Notes under the pieces: generated by a model | What the model saw: the letters and a program-made list of their open reading frames with translations, nothing else | Database searches by the model: none | What the model was told of the DNA's origin: nothing | Program-made: the position numbers and the translations under genes | Assembly (NCBI RefSeq): GCF_001428605.1 | Contig: NZ_LMID01000001.1 | Coordinates: forward strand, 1,185,372 to 1,249,371 | DNA: 64,000 nt | From: Sphingomonas sp. Root720 | Lineage (GTDB): Bacteria; Pseudomonadota; Alphaproteobacteria; Sphingomonadales; Sphingomonadaceae | Direction of reading: 5' to 3' | Shown here: one piece after another, positions 16,902 to 23,874 of the stretch | How positions within the stretch are numbered: the stretch's first letter is position 1 | How the letters are laid out: every line of letters begins with the position of its first letter

Positions 16902-18319
16902 GCGCCGAGCGTGCCCGGCAGCAGCGCCAGCAGTTCCTCGACCGCCGCATCGACCGTATCGGCGCGGGTCGCGATATGGTCGAGGTAGATATAGGTGGTG
17001 GCGAGGCTGGCGTGGCCGAGCAGGCGCTGCACCTGCTGGAGCGGGTCGCCGAGGATCAGCCGATAGCCTTCTATCGGGCCGGCCGGAAGCGCCGCTTCGC
17101 GCAGCCGCTGCTGGATTAGCAGCGCGAGCATATGGACCGCGAAGCTGTGCCGCAGCTGATGCGGACTGATCCACAGCGGGAATCCGCTGGTGGCGCATCG
17201 CTGGCAGGCCCGCGCGAAAATCGCCTCCCACGAGTTCGGGCGCATCGACTGCCCGACCTCGGTCAGCCACAGGGCCACCGGCTCCTGCGGCGTTCCGTCT
17301 TCGCCGCACAGGATCAGGCGACCGCGCTCCTCTGGCGTGCAGATTTCGAGCATCCGGCCAAGGCCGCTGCGCGGCACGGGGATCGGTCGAGCGACCCGGT
17401 CGATGCCGCCGCGCGCGACGAACTTCGCGACCGCCGACGCGCGCTCTACCGCCATATAGGCGATGATCTGTTGGAGAAGGCGGCGCGGGATGAGCACGCT
17501 GCGACCGCGATCACCCTTGGTGAGCGGGGGCGGCAGCGGTAGCCAGACTTGACGGGACTGGTCATCGCTTTGCCCGATGGCAGCCAGCTCGGCGGCGGCA
17601 AGCCCGGAAGCTTCCTCCAGGCGCAGGCCGGTGGTGACGAGAAGGTCGGCGAAGAGGGCGTTGCGCAGCCCATTGCGGTCCCGCGCGCCGGGCCGCGCGG
17701 TGCCATCTGGGCGAAGACCCTGCAGGCCGACGTCGCGAAAGACGCGATATTGGTCGAGCATGACGAACTGGACGTCCGACCGTCTCGCCGCGCGTTCATA
17801 GGCATCGTTGCGCGCGGCGATCACGCCGCGCCGACCTCCCTGCGTGGGACGCCATACCGCGCGCCGGCTGAATGGAGCGTCGGCGATCAGCCCGCACTGT
17901 TCGCCCCAGCGATAGAGACGATCGAGGCAGGCGACCGACCTATTCCAGCTTGCCGCCGTGATCCGGTGATCGGCCTCTCCGCGCCGCCGCGCGCGGTGAT
18001 ACGCCGTCACATCGTCGCGGGTCGCAGCCCAGATCGTCTTGTCGGAAGCGTCGAGAAAACGGAGCCAGACAGCCACATCGTAGGCGTAGGCGCGCAGCGA
18101 ATGGCGCGATCGGACGCCGTCGAGCGGCAGATCGAGGAAAAAGCGGTCGAGATCGGGATCGTATAGCACGCCGTCGCGCAGGATGAGCGGAATATGGGCG
18201 TCGAGGCCCTCGGCCTCCCGCCGCTCGCAAACGACTATATTGGACACCCGCGCGAACCCTCCCCCGGACCCCACCCGGGTGCTGACCTCGCGATACCGTC
18301 CTTGCGGACCGGCAGTCAT
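16898..18319 (-). CDS. Tyrosine recombinase, first gene of a trio
   Basis: A 473-residue site-specific recombinase with a full catalytic set: Arg233 (TTGLRLEEASGL), His387-x-x-Arg390 (SPHQLRHSF), His436 (LLGHASLATT) and nucleophile Tyr445 (YIYLDH). It is the only one of the three with all canonical residues, so it is the best candidate for strand cleavage. It begins about 120 bases from the element's right end, inside one arm of an inverted repeat. All three recombinase genes overlap by 4 bases and should be made in fixed ratio. Confidence 0.9.
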   Translation of the reverse strand: MTAGPQGRYREVSTRVGSGGGFARVSNIVVCERREAEGLDAHIPLILRDGVLYDPDLDRFFLDLPLDGVRSRHSLRAYAYDVAVWLRFLDASDKTIWAATRDDVTAYHRARRRGEADHRITAASWNRSVACLDRLYRWGEQCGLIADAPFSRRAVWRPTQGGRRGVIAARNDAYERAARRSDVQFVMLDQYRVFRDVGLQGLRPDGTARPGARDRNGLRNALFADLLVTTGLRLEEASGLAAAELAAIGQSDDQSRQVWLPLPPPLTKGDRGRSVLIPRRLLQQIIAYMAVERASAVAKFVARGGIDRVARPIPVPRSGLGRMLEICTPEERGRLILCGEDGTPQEPVALWLTEVGQSMRPNSWEAIFARACQRCATSGFPLWISPHQLRHSFAVHMLALLIQQRLREAALPAGPIEGYRLILGDPLQQVQRLLGHASLATTYIYLDHIATRADTVDAAVEELLALLPGTLGA

Positions 18320-18374
18320 CAGGCTGACCTTCGCCAGCTCTTGGGTCAGCGCTACGGCCAGCCTGATGACTGCC
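18311..18374. repeat. 19-base inverted repeat at the element end
   Basis: Left arm 18311-18329 is GGCAGTCATCAGGCTGACC; right arm 18356-18374 is its complement with one mismatch. A 26-base loop separates them. The left arm contains the start codon of the first recombinase (18317-18319), and the right arm ends about 60 bases from the junction with ardC. It is a plausible recombinase binding site that could also autoregulate the operon. Confidence 0.75.
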
Positions 18375-18398
18375 TACCGTTGGCGTCCATCACCGCTC

Positions 18399-19199
18399 TT
18401 ACTGCAAAGTCGCATGCGGTGCAGACTGTCCAGATAAGGCGACCAGTTCCTCGCGGGCGTAATCCTTGCTACCGAAGGCGTTGGCGAGGTTGCGCCCAAG
18501 CCGCGATGGGTGGCCGGTCGCGTGGGTCAGTTCGTGCAGACTGGTCCGGTAATAGTTGATCTGCTCGAAGAAAGCGGGCTGCGGCGGCACCTGCACGAAA
18601 TCGAGCGACGGCACATAATAGGCCTTGGGTCCGCCGATCCGGAAATCGACACCCGATGCGGCGATGACCTCTTCGGCGACGGGGACGATCTCGCGCTCGG
18701 GCAAGGGCGCGGGATCGGTGGCGAGGCCAGGGCGCAGCCCCTCGCATTGGGCGATGTTGAAGACGGTGAAGCGCTTGAGGAAGGGGATCGCCTTGGCGTC
18801 TGCGCCGGTTTCGCGGGCCTTGGCCTTCTCGGCCTCGGGCGTGAACCGGTCGGCATAAACTACGGTGGTGCCGCGTTCGCCCTTGCGGACGCAGCCGCCC
18901 GCCTCCAGCGCCTGCTTGAAGGTCAGCCAGCCCTGATCGGGAAAGCCATGCGCGATGACCGCACCCCACAGGATCAGGATATTGACCCCCGAATAGGAGC
19001 GCGTGGTCAGCGCGTTGCGCGGCAGGCCCGGCCCAAGCCCCGCCGCCGCTGCCGACCCCCAAGGCTGAACCCATGGCAGACGCCCCGCCTCCAACTCGGC
19101 GACAATGCGGGCTGTGACCTCGTCATAGAGGTTCACGCGCGGCGCGGGCGGCTGGCCTCCAGCCTCAAGAGCGGCGGAACGGCGGGTGGCTTTGCGCAT
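18399..19199 (-). pseudogene. ardC: ArdC gene cut at its 3' end by the recombinase island
   Basis: A 266-codon frame starting at ATG 19199 with a GGAAGGAG ribosome site. The N-terminal ssDNA-binding domain (YDEVTARIVAELEAG, LPWVQPW) and the zincin motif HELTH (222-226) are intact. Homology stops after YAREELVA (residue 254); the last 12 residues (LSGQSAPHATLQ) are encoded by the incoming DNA. Intact ArdC proteins continue with about 50 more residues (helix with ELxA, then DxxxYIxxWL). The missing helices pack against the active site, so function is doubtful. This is typical ICE or plasmid backbone. Confidence 0.85.
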
Positions 19200-19576
19200 C
19201 GGTCGGCTCCTTCCCTGCCCAAAAAACAAGCCTCCCGCGGAAGAGCGGGGGGTGGGCGGCGAAGCGAACCGGAAAGGCCCGCGCAAGCGGACGGCGGCAC
19301 CGAAGGGCGCAACGCAGTGGAGCACCCTGGAGCGAAGCGCAGGGGTTGCCGACGGCCGCGGCGGGCCTAGCAGGGAGCGCCGACCACCGACCGCTCGACC
19401 GGGAGGCTCCAACAACGCCGCCGCGCCGCCAGGTGCGGCGACCGCTAACGGCAGCTATGCTGCCGCCGCGTCATGCGATCGTTACCGCAGGCCGAGACGC
19501 CGAAGGCGGCTCGGGTCCGAGCGCAGCGAGGAGTAGAGCGCGGCCGCGCGGAACGCGCGGGACGCAGGATAGCCAC
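19200..19576. other. GC-rich intergenic stretch without a recognisable gene
   Basis: About 380 bases upstream of the truncated ardC. It holds the ardC ribosome site and presumably its promoter, plus many short GC-rich inverted repeats. Small open frames here have no ribosome site or protein-like composition. I see no RNA gene or operator. Confidence 0.6.
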
Positions 19577-19855
19577 CTAGACCTCGGTGGTGATCGATGA
19601 TTCCGAAAAAGCCTCGATCGCGGCACCGAGCCCCTCGCCTATGATCCAGCGGGCGCGGACGAGATGCGTCTCCCAGCATCGCTTCGTGCCTTCAGGATCG
19701 GCCGTCGGATCGCGCCCGAGGATCGCGCTCGCACCGTCGACCCAGTCGGTACCCGCATCGTCGGCGCCGATCAGTTCGGCATAGATGAGCAGGTTGCGCC
19801 GGTCATAGTCGGAAACGATTTCGCCGACAGGCGCTATGGCGCGAAGAGGTTGCAC
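19577..19855 (-). CDS. QseM-like small DUF2285-type protein, putative antiactivator
   Basis: A 92-residue acidic cytosolic protein starting at GTG 19855. The pattern RRNLLIYAELIGADDAG...DWVDGASAILG...RCWETHLVRARWIIGEGL has the look of the DUF2285 helical fold (a W-x2-x-L-x-RxR-type second half). It is divergent from a small XRE regulator, with repeats between them, exactly as qseM is arranged with qseC in Mesorhizobium ICEMlSym, where QseM binds and inhibits both TraR and FseA. The assignment rests on size, fold pattern and context; I cannot confirm it by alignment. Confidence 0.6.
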   Translation of the reverse strand: MQPLRAIAPVGEIVSDYDRRNLLIYAELIGADDAGTDWVDGASAILGRDPTADPEGTKRCWETHLVRARWIIGEGLGAAIEAFSESSITTEV

Positions 19856-19867
19856 AGCCCATCCCTC

Positions 19868-19927
19868 GTAGAACTACAGGGCAAGATCATAGCAAATAGG
19901 AACGATAGTTCCTAGAAGGATCGTTCC
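19868..19927. promoter_or_regulatory. Operator cluster between the qseM-like and qseC-like genes
   Basis: Three related palindromic elements lie in the 93-base divergent intergenic region: GTAG-aa-CTAC (19868-19877), GGAAC-gata-GTTCC (19899-19912) and the larger pair GGAACGAT (19899-19906) / ATCGTTCC (19920-19927). They are suitable sites for the XRE dimer and would let one regulator switch both promoters. Confidence 0.6.
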
Positions 19928-19948
19928 GGTCCGCTGAAAAGCTGGTCG

Positions 19949-20155
19949 ATGGATTTGAAGCACCTCCTCGCCAAGAACGTGCGCAAGCTGCGGCTGGCGC
20001 GCGACATTACGCAGGAGGAACTGGCCGACCGGACAGGGATCAGCTCGCGCTATGTGGGATCGATCGAACGGGCGAGTGTCTCCGCGAGCGTCTCGATCCT
20101 CGGCCGCCTCGCCGTCGCGCTGCAGGTGACACCTTGCGAGCTGATCACCGAATAG
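19949..20155 (+). CDS. Small XRE-family regulator, QseC-like
   Basis: A 68-residue single-domain Cro/CI-type HTH protein (NVRKLRLARDITQEELADRT, ISSRYVGSIERASV). It would bind the operator cluster just upstream of its own gene and control itself and the divergent small gene. In ICEMlSym the equivalent QseC sets the on/off state of qseM. It converges with the FseA-like gene; its stop (20153-20155) directly abuts that gene's stop. Confidence 0.8.
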   Translation: MDLKHLLAKNVRKLRLARDITQEELADRTGISSRYVGSIERASVSASVSILGRLAVALQVTPCELITE

Positions 20156-20918
20156 TCAGACGGCTCGCTGAAGGATACCGGCCGGGCCGGCGCAAAGTAA
20201 TCGATCCGATAGCGCGATCAGACGCCGCGCCCAAGATTTCATCCAGTCGCCATCACCCGGCCAATCATCGGTGCCGAGTAATTCCACTGCGATGGTGCGG
20301 GTGCTCGCATTCTCGGCACGCGCATCGAGCGCGCGGAGCGCCAGGATCAACCGGGGAAGTCGCTTATCGGTCGGGGCTGGCAAGGTCCCGCCAGTGAGCA
20401 TGGCGCGCAGCCGACAGACGGCCGAAAGTTGCGCATCGACATCCCGCTCGAGCACGATCTCAGGAGAAAGCTGGACCGGACCGTCGAGCGCGGACCCGCC
20501 GATGATGTCGAGACGGATCGAATCGCCGGTACCGTCCAGGCGAACGTGCTGGCAGTCGCCCATGACGGCGACGGTCGCATCGAAATGCCGCATGTCGAAG
20601 GTAAGCGGCGCGCCGGCATCGCATCGGCGACGGCGTGTTCGGAGCACCGCGGGATCGACGGCCTCGGTCCAGATCGGCTGGCAGCGAGCGCCGTCGATCG
20701 CCGGATCAGTTGCGAAACATCAGTCCCCACCGGGCCGCGACGACCTCGGGCGCCTCGTCCAACATGGTTCGCTCAGCAATTCCTGACAGTTCAAAGCCAA
20801 CAAAGTCGACGTTCCGCCGCAACACTTCCCAGGCGAGCGCCGCGCGGCCGCCACCCGCGATCGCGGCATAGGCAGCGGCATCGCGCCACTGGCCGCTGGG
20901 AATGACCCTGTATGTCAT
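20156..20918 (-). CDS. FseA-like ICE excision activator, split by a +1 frameshift
   Basis: Two frames form one 253-residue protein. Frame 0 (20918-20706) encodes a DUF6499 domain (SGQWRDAAAYAAIAGGGRAALAWEVLRRN) and stops after WGLMFRN. The +1 frame, open from before that point, continues as ATDPAIDGARCQPIW and contains a DUF2285 domain (LILALRALDARAENASTRTIAVELLG, KSWARRLIALSDR). In ICEMlSym the same pair (msi172/msi171) is joined by programmed +1 frameshifting to give FseA, which activates the excision factor gene rdfS. The ATG at 20918 overlaps the phyH stop (ATGA). Simple mutational inactivation or a sequencing error is the alternative. Confidence 0.75.
20706..20720 (-). promoter_or_regulatory. 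Candidate +1 programmed frameshift site
   Basis: Minus-strand codons read ATG TTT CGC AAC TGA. Slippage of tRNA-Phe from TTT to TTC (20716-20714) gives M-F-A-T-D-P and enters the DUF2285 frame. UUU followed by CGN is the shift-prone motif known from the influenza PA-X frameshift, and the zero-frame stop is only two codons on. Confidence 0.65.
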
Positions 20919-21775
20919 GGCTGATCGTCAGACTCCGCCGCGAAGGCGGCGGCCGCCGCAACCTGATCGGGCCGCAGCGCGTCGACCGCACCGATATGTT
21001 CGGGCACGTCGTCATCGAACAGGATCGACGGGCATTGGCCCTCGACATTGCCGAGATTGGGCCGGTGCTGCGCGTAGCCAACCAGGGCTGCAAGCTCCGG
21101 CGAAAACGTCCGCGCGATAGACGGTGGATAGACCAGCCATTGCAGCTCGAACGGCTTCAGCCAGCCGAGACAATAGCTGACGATGATACCGCGCCGCGGC
21201 CTGCCGGACAGATTTGCCCCGCCGCCGTGCAGGCTCGAGCCTAGGAAGAGAAGCGCATCGCCCGGCAGCACCGGCGGCACGATCGCCTCCGCCTCGGGCA
21301 ATAGCGGAACGTCCTGATCAAGGTGGCTGAAAGGCCACAGCCGCGTACCGCCATTGTCCGCCGTGAAGGTCGTCAGCGGCCACATGACGTTGACGAGATA
21401 TTCGAAACCGCCCTTCGGTCCCGGCCACATATCCTGATCGCGGTGCGGCAGCTGCGCCGGCGCGCCGGGGTGGATCTCGATCGCCTGGGTGAGGTTGAGC
21501 GCGATCCGGTCGCACCAGGGCAGCAGCATCTGCTCGACGATGCCCAGAATCGTCGATTGCTGGACAAGCTGAGCAGCGAGCGGCGAGCGCTTGAGCAGCG
21601 ATCCGAAACGGCGGGTCCGTTCGCCGTAAAAGACGCCCTTCCCCATCGGCGTCGCCGCGAAGGCTAGCGCGAGATCCGCTTCGAGGTCCGCGATCACTTC
21701 AGGCTCGACCACGCGCGGAACCACGCAATAACCGTCGGCCGCGAGGCGCGCGGCATGGCGATCGATGGCCGGCAT
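20915..21775 (-). CDS. Phytanoyl-CoA dioxygenase (PhyH) family protein in the quorum-sensing operon
   Basis: A 286-residue Fe(II)/2-oxoglutarate oxygenase of the PhyH family. The metal motif H-x-D is in QLPHRDQDMWPG, and the distal His lies in GSSLHGGGANLSG, with a 2-oxoglutarate-binding Arg following in RPRRG. The start lies 2 bases after the luxI stop, and the stop overlaps the FseA-like start, so it is locked between synthase and activator. Pairing of luxI with phyH is known from sphingomonads. It may modify the signal or an acyl precursor (inference); the substrate is unknown. Confidence 0.85.
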   Translation of the reverse strand: MPAIDRHAARLAADGYCVVPRVVEPEVIADLEADLALAFAATPMGKGVFYGERTRRFGSLLKRSPLAAQLVQQSTILGIVEQMLLPWCDRIALNLTQAIEIHPGAPAQLPHRDQDMWPGPKGGFEYLVNVMWPLTTFTADNGGTRLWPFSHLDQDVPLLPEAEAIVPPVLPGDALLFLGSSLHGGGANLSGRPRRGIIVSYCLGWLKPFELQWLVYPPSIARTFSPELAALVGYAQHRPNLGNVEGQCPSILFDDDVPEHIGAVDALRPDQVAAAAAFAAESDDQP

Positions 21776-21777
21776 CT

Positions 21778-22380
21778 TCACGCCGCCATCTCCAGCGGGC
21801 CGACGTAGACGCCGCTCCAGCGCATCCGCTCGGGGGTGTCTGGTCCAATATGGACCGAAAAGGCGCCGACCGGCCCGCCGGGGAAAGACACTGCGGGTCC
21901 AAGCGGCTCGGCGAGCCAGCCCATTGCCAGCACTTCCTTGCGGAAAGCCTCGGGGAGAAGCCCGGTGTAGCGGATTATCTCGCGCGCAAGCGCGAAGTCG
22001 ATCATGCCGGTGATCAGCGCATTGCGCAGCTCGCGGCGGCGCGCGGCGCCATGACGCTGCGGCAGACAGAGCCGCGTGCTCTCCCAAATGCCGAAGCCGG
22101 CCGGCACCCCGAGCGGGCAGAGATGCGGCCACAGCGTGCTCAGCATGTGCGGCCGCTGGGTCGGCAGCAGCCGCATCGAGGCTTGATGCTCGCCGTGCTC
22201 GTCGATCGCGATCAGATAGACGCTGTACGCGTCGTCGAACTGATCGATCTCGAAACGCCCGTCGATGACAGGGACATCCCAACCGAACAGGTCGACGAAG
22301 AGCGTCTTGCGGTCGGCGAACATTCCCTCGATCGACCGGTGGTGCGGCGAGGTTGGACGGTTTTCGATGGTGAGGATCAT
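21778..22380 (-). CDS. Acyl-homoserine lactone synthase, LuxI/TraI family
   Basis: A 200-residue autoinducer synthase that makes an N-acyl-homoserine lactone from S-adenosylmethionine and an acyl carrier. The conserved residues can be followed: Arg/Phe/Trp in FADRKTLFVDLFGWDVP, Asp-x2-Asp in EIDQFDDAYSVY, Arg in QASMRLLPT, and the acyl-site segment GIWESTRLCLP. The acyl chain cannot be told. The gene heads a luxI-phyH-fseA-like transcript, preceded by a lux-box candidate, so it is probably self-amplifying. Confidence 0.93.
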   Translation of the reverse strand: MILTIENRPTSPHHRSIEGMFADRKTLFVDLFGWDVPVIDGRFEIDQFDDAYSVYLIAIDEHGEHQASMRLLPTQRPHMLSTLWPHLCPLGVPAGFGIWESTRLCLPQRHGAARRRELRNALITGMIDFALAREIIRYTGLLPEAFRKEVLAMGWLAEPLGPAVSFPGGPVGAFSVHIGPDTPERMRWSGVYVGPLEMAA

Positions 22381-22439
22381 GGGGGCTCGTCCGGGGCTTG
22401 GGTGAGCCCTGAAAAAACCACCGTTGGCGTCGCGAAAAT

Positions 22440-22462
22440 ATCCCAGCGCAAATGCGCGGGAT
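22440..22462 (-). promoter_or_regulatory. Candidate lux/tra box upstream of luxI
   Basis: A near-perfect dyad between the luxR stop and luxI: ATCCC-GCGCA-tt-TGCGC-t-GGGAT with one extra base in one arm. It is centred about 70 bases upstream of the luxI start, a fitting place for activation of the luxI promoter by LuxR. Confidence 0.5.
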
Positions 22463-22467
22463 TGACC

Positions 22468-23250
22468 CTATTTCAGTTCGTCGGTGCCGATCTCACCGGC
22501 GAGCACCGCAGCGGCCAGAAGCTCCGCGCGATTGGCGGCGTTGAACAGCCGATAGCCGTCGCGCAGATAACCATCGACCGTGCGCGGCGCGAGATTCAGC
22601 GCGCGAGCGATCTGTTTGTTGGACAGGCCGCGGGCAACGAGCGCGACGCAGTCACGGGGTCGAGGATTGAGCCGCGGCCGCGTTCCTTTGACGATCGGCT
22701 CACCCGCGAGCTCGCGAGCGTGCTTGAACGCGAACACCCCGATCATCTGCACCAAACCAATCAATTTCTCGGCCTGCTCGGCCGAGATTTTGCCCGCGAA
22801 GGTTGCCGAGCCGAGACAATAGCCGAGCTTGTTGCATGGCACCGTGATGCCCTCATTGAGGCCATGGCTGAGACCGAATTCGAGCGTCGCGCGGTCGCGG
22901 CGGTCCATCGCGATGAGGGTGTTGAGCTTCGACCAGATGAAGGCGCTGTCGGCGAACATGCAGCCCCGAAAGACCGGATCGCGACGATAGGTGCCCTGCC
23001 CGATGATGCGCTCGGCGATGGCTGCGGGATATTCGCGGACATCGACCTGGCCGGGCCGGTAGATACGATGATCTTCGTGGCTGATCAGCGCATAATATTG
23101 GCAGCCGAAGTCGCGCGCGACATTGGCCATGAGCACCTGTAACGCCTTCTCGTCGTGGGCGGCGGCGAGCTCGCGCAGGAAGTCGGCAAAAAAGCCGGCG
23201 GCGAAATCACGATCGGTGCGGTTGATCCAAGCCGCATATTCCATGCTCAC
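22468..23250 (-). CDS. LuxR/TraR-family quorum-sensing activator
   Basis: A 260-residue regulator with an N-terminal autoinducer-binding domain (CQYYALISHEDHRIY, TYRRDPVFRG with the signal-contacting Asp, FIWSK with the conserved Trp) and a C-terminal GerE-type HTH (LNPRPRDCVALVARGLSNKQIARALNLAPRTVDGYL). The start may be GTG 23250 or ATG 23244; neither has a strong ribosome site. It lies 87 bases upstream of luxI on the same strand. It should activate luxI and, through that transcript, the FseA-like gene. Confidence 0.9.
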   Translation of the reverse strand: MSMEYAAWINRTDRDFAAGFFADFLRELAAAHDEKALQVLMANVARDFGCQYYALISHEDHRIYRPGQVDVREYPAAIAERIIGQGTYRRDPVFRGCMFADSAFIWSKLNTLIAMDRRDRATLEFGLSHGLNEGITVPCNKLGYCLGSATFAGKISAEQAEKLIGLVQMIGVFAFKHARELAGEPIVKGTRPRLNPRPRDCVALVARGLSNKQIARALNLAPRTVDGYLRDGYRLFNAANRAELLAAAVLAGEIGTDELK

Positions 23251-23264
23251 GCGCGCGGACGCTA

Positions 23265-23732
23265 TCAGATCGGCAGGTCGGTCGTCGCCTTCACGCTCTT
23301 CAACGCAAAGCTCGAATTGACCGACGCCACACCGGGGAGATGGACAACCACCTTTTTGAGAAAATGCTCATAATCGTCGATGTTCGGCACGACGACGCGC
23401 AGGACATAATCGCTGTCGCCGCTCATCGCGAAGCAATCGAGGATTTCAGGGTGCTGACGCACTTCGGACTCGAGTGCCTCGAGCGTCTCCTCCTTGTGAC
23501 TGTTGAGCTTGAGGTTGGCGAAGGCCATCACGCTTAACCCAAGTTTTTTCGGATCGAGAATGACGGCACGACGAAGAATGACTCCCTCGTCGTCCAGGCG
23601 TTTCATGCGACGCCAGCAGGGCGTCTGGGACAGTCCAACCGCCTCACCGACATTGAGAATCGACATTTCCGGATGTGCCTGAAGGGTCCGCAGGATTTTG
23701 CGATCCGTTTCGTCGAGGCCACGAACTGCCAT
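23265..23732 (-). CDS. Lrp/AsnC-family regulator
   Basis: A 155-residue feast/famine regulator with an N-terminal HTH (LDETDRKILRTLQAHPEMSI, VGLSQTPCWRRMKRLDDEGVI) and a C-terminal RAM ligand-binding domain (LDCFAMSGDSDYVLRVVVPN). It is transcribed away from the bkd operon, 142 bases apart, and is of the type (BkdR) that senses branched-chain amino acids and activates branched-chain oxoacid dehydrogenase genes. That role is inferred from position. Confidence 0.88.
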   Translation of the reverse strand: MAVRGLDETDRKILRTLQAHPEMSILNVGEAVGLSQTPCWRRMKRLDDEGVILRRAVILDPKKLGLSVMAFANLKLNSHKEETLEALESEVRQHPEILDCFAMSGDSDYVLRVVVPNIDDYEHFLKKVVVHLPGVASVNSSFALKSVKATTDLPI

Positions 23733-23874
23733 AACCGAACGCCTACAAAGAGATTAGGCCATCTATATACCCTATTTCGATTAGAATTTTCTTCTCAATT
23801 TGTAGTGAATTTGGTCGCGAATAGGTCAGGACATTCTAACGGCACGCTTGCTAGTTCCTGTCGGCGGGGGGCGC
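23733..23874. promoter_or_regulatory. AT-rich divergent promoter region, lrp / bkd
   Basis: The 142 bases between the two divergent genes are clearly richer in A/T than their surroundings (around 23758-23818), as expected for Lrp-type binding and two promoters. No unambiguous -35/-10 pair can be assigned. Confidence 0.4.

Larger units (their letters stand above)
12934..18437. mobile_element. Integration module of a recombinase-trio genomic island (right end visible)
   Basis: Three overlapping tyrosine recombinase genes and a terminal inverted repeat end inside an ardC gene at about 18437, where the ardC reading frame loses homology. The left end is not visible: no matching ardC 3' part occurs in the window, so the element may extend left through the ars and czc blocks and out of the window. 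The coordinates cover only the recombination module. Confidence 0.7.

Noticed and set aside
15873-16988. 371-codon open frame on the plus strand
   Set aside because: Antisense to the recombinase genes, which are supported by motifs and 4-base overlaps.
19186-19576. Arg/Ala-rich frames upstream of the truncated ardC
   Set aside because: Low-complexity products of very GC-rich DNA; no start signals.
20706-20720. Reading the split DUF6499/DUF2285 gene as a plain pseudogene or sequencing error
   Set aside because: Possible, but the exact shift-prone motif, the intact flanking frames and the quorum-sensing neighbours match a known programmed frameshift system; kept as the alternative.
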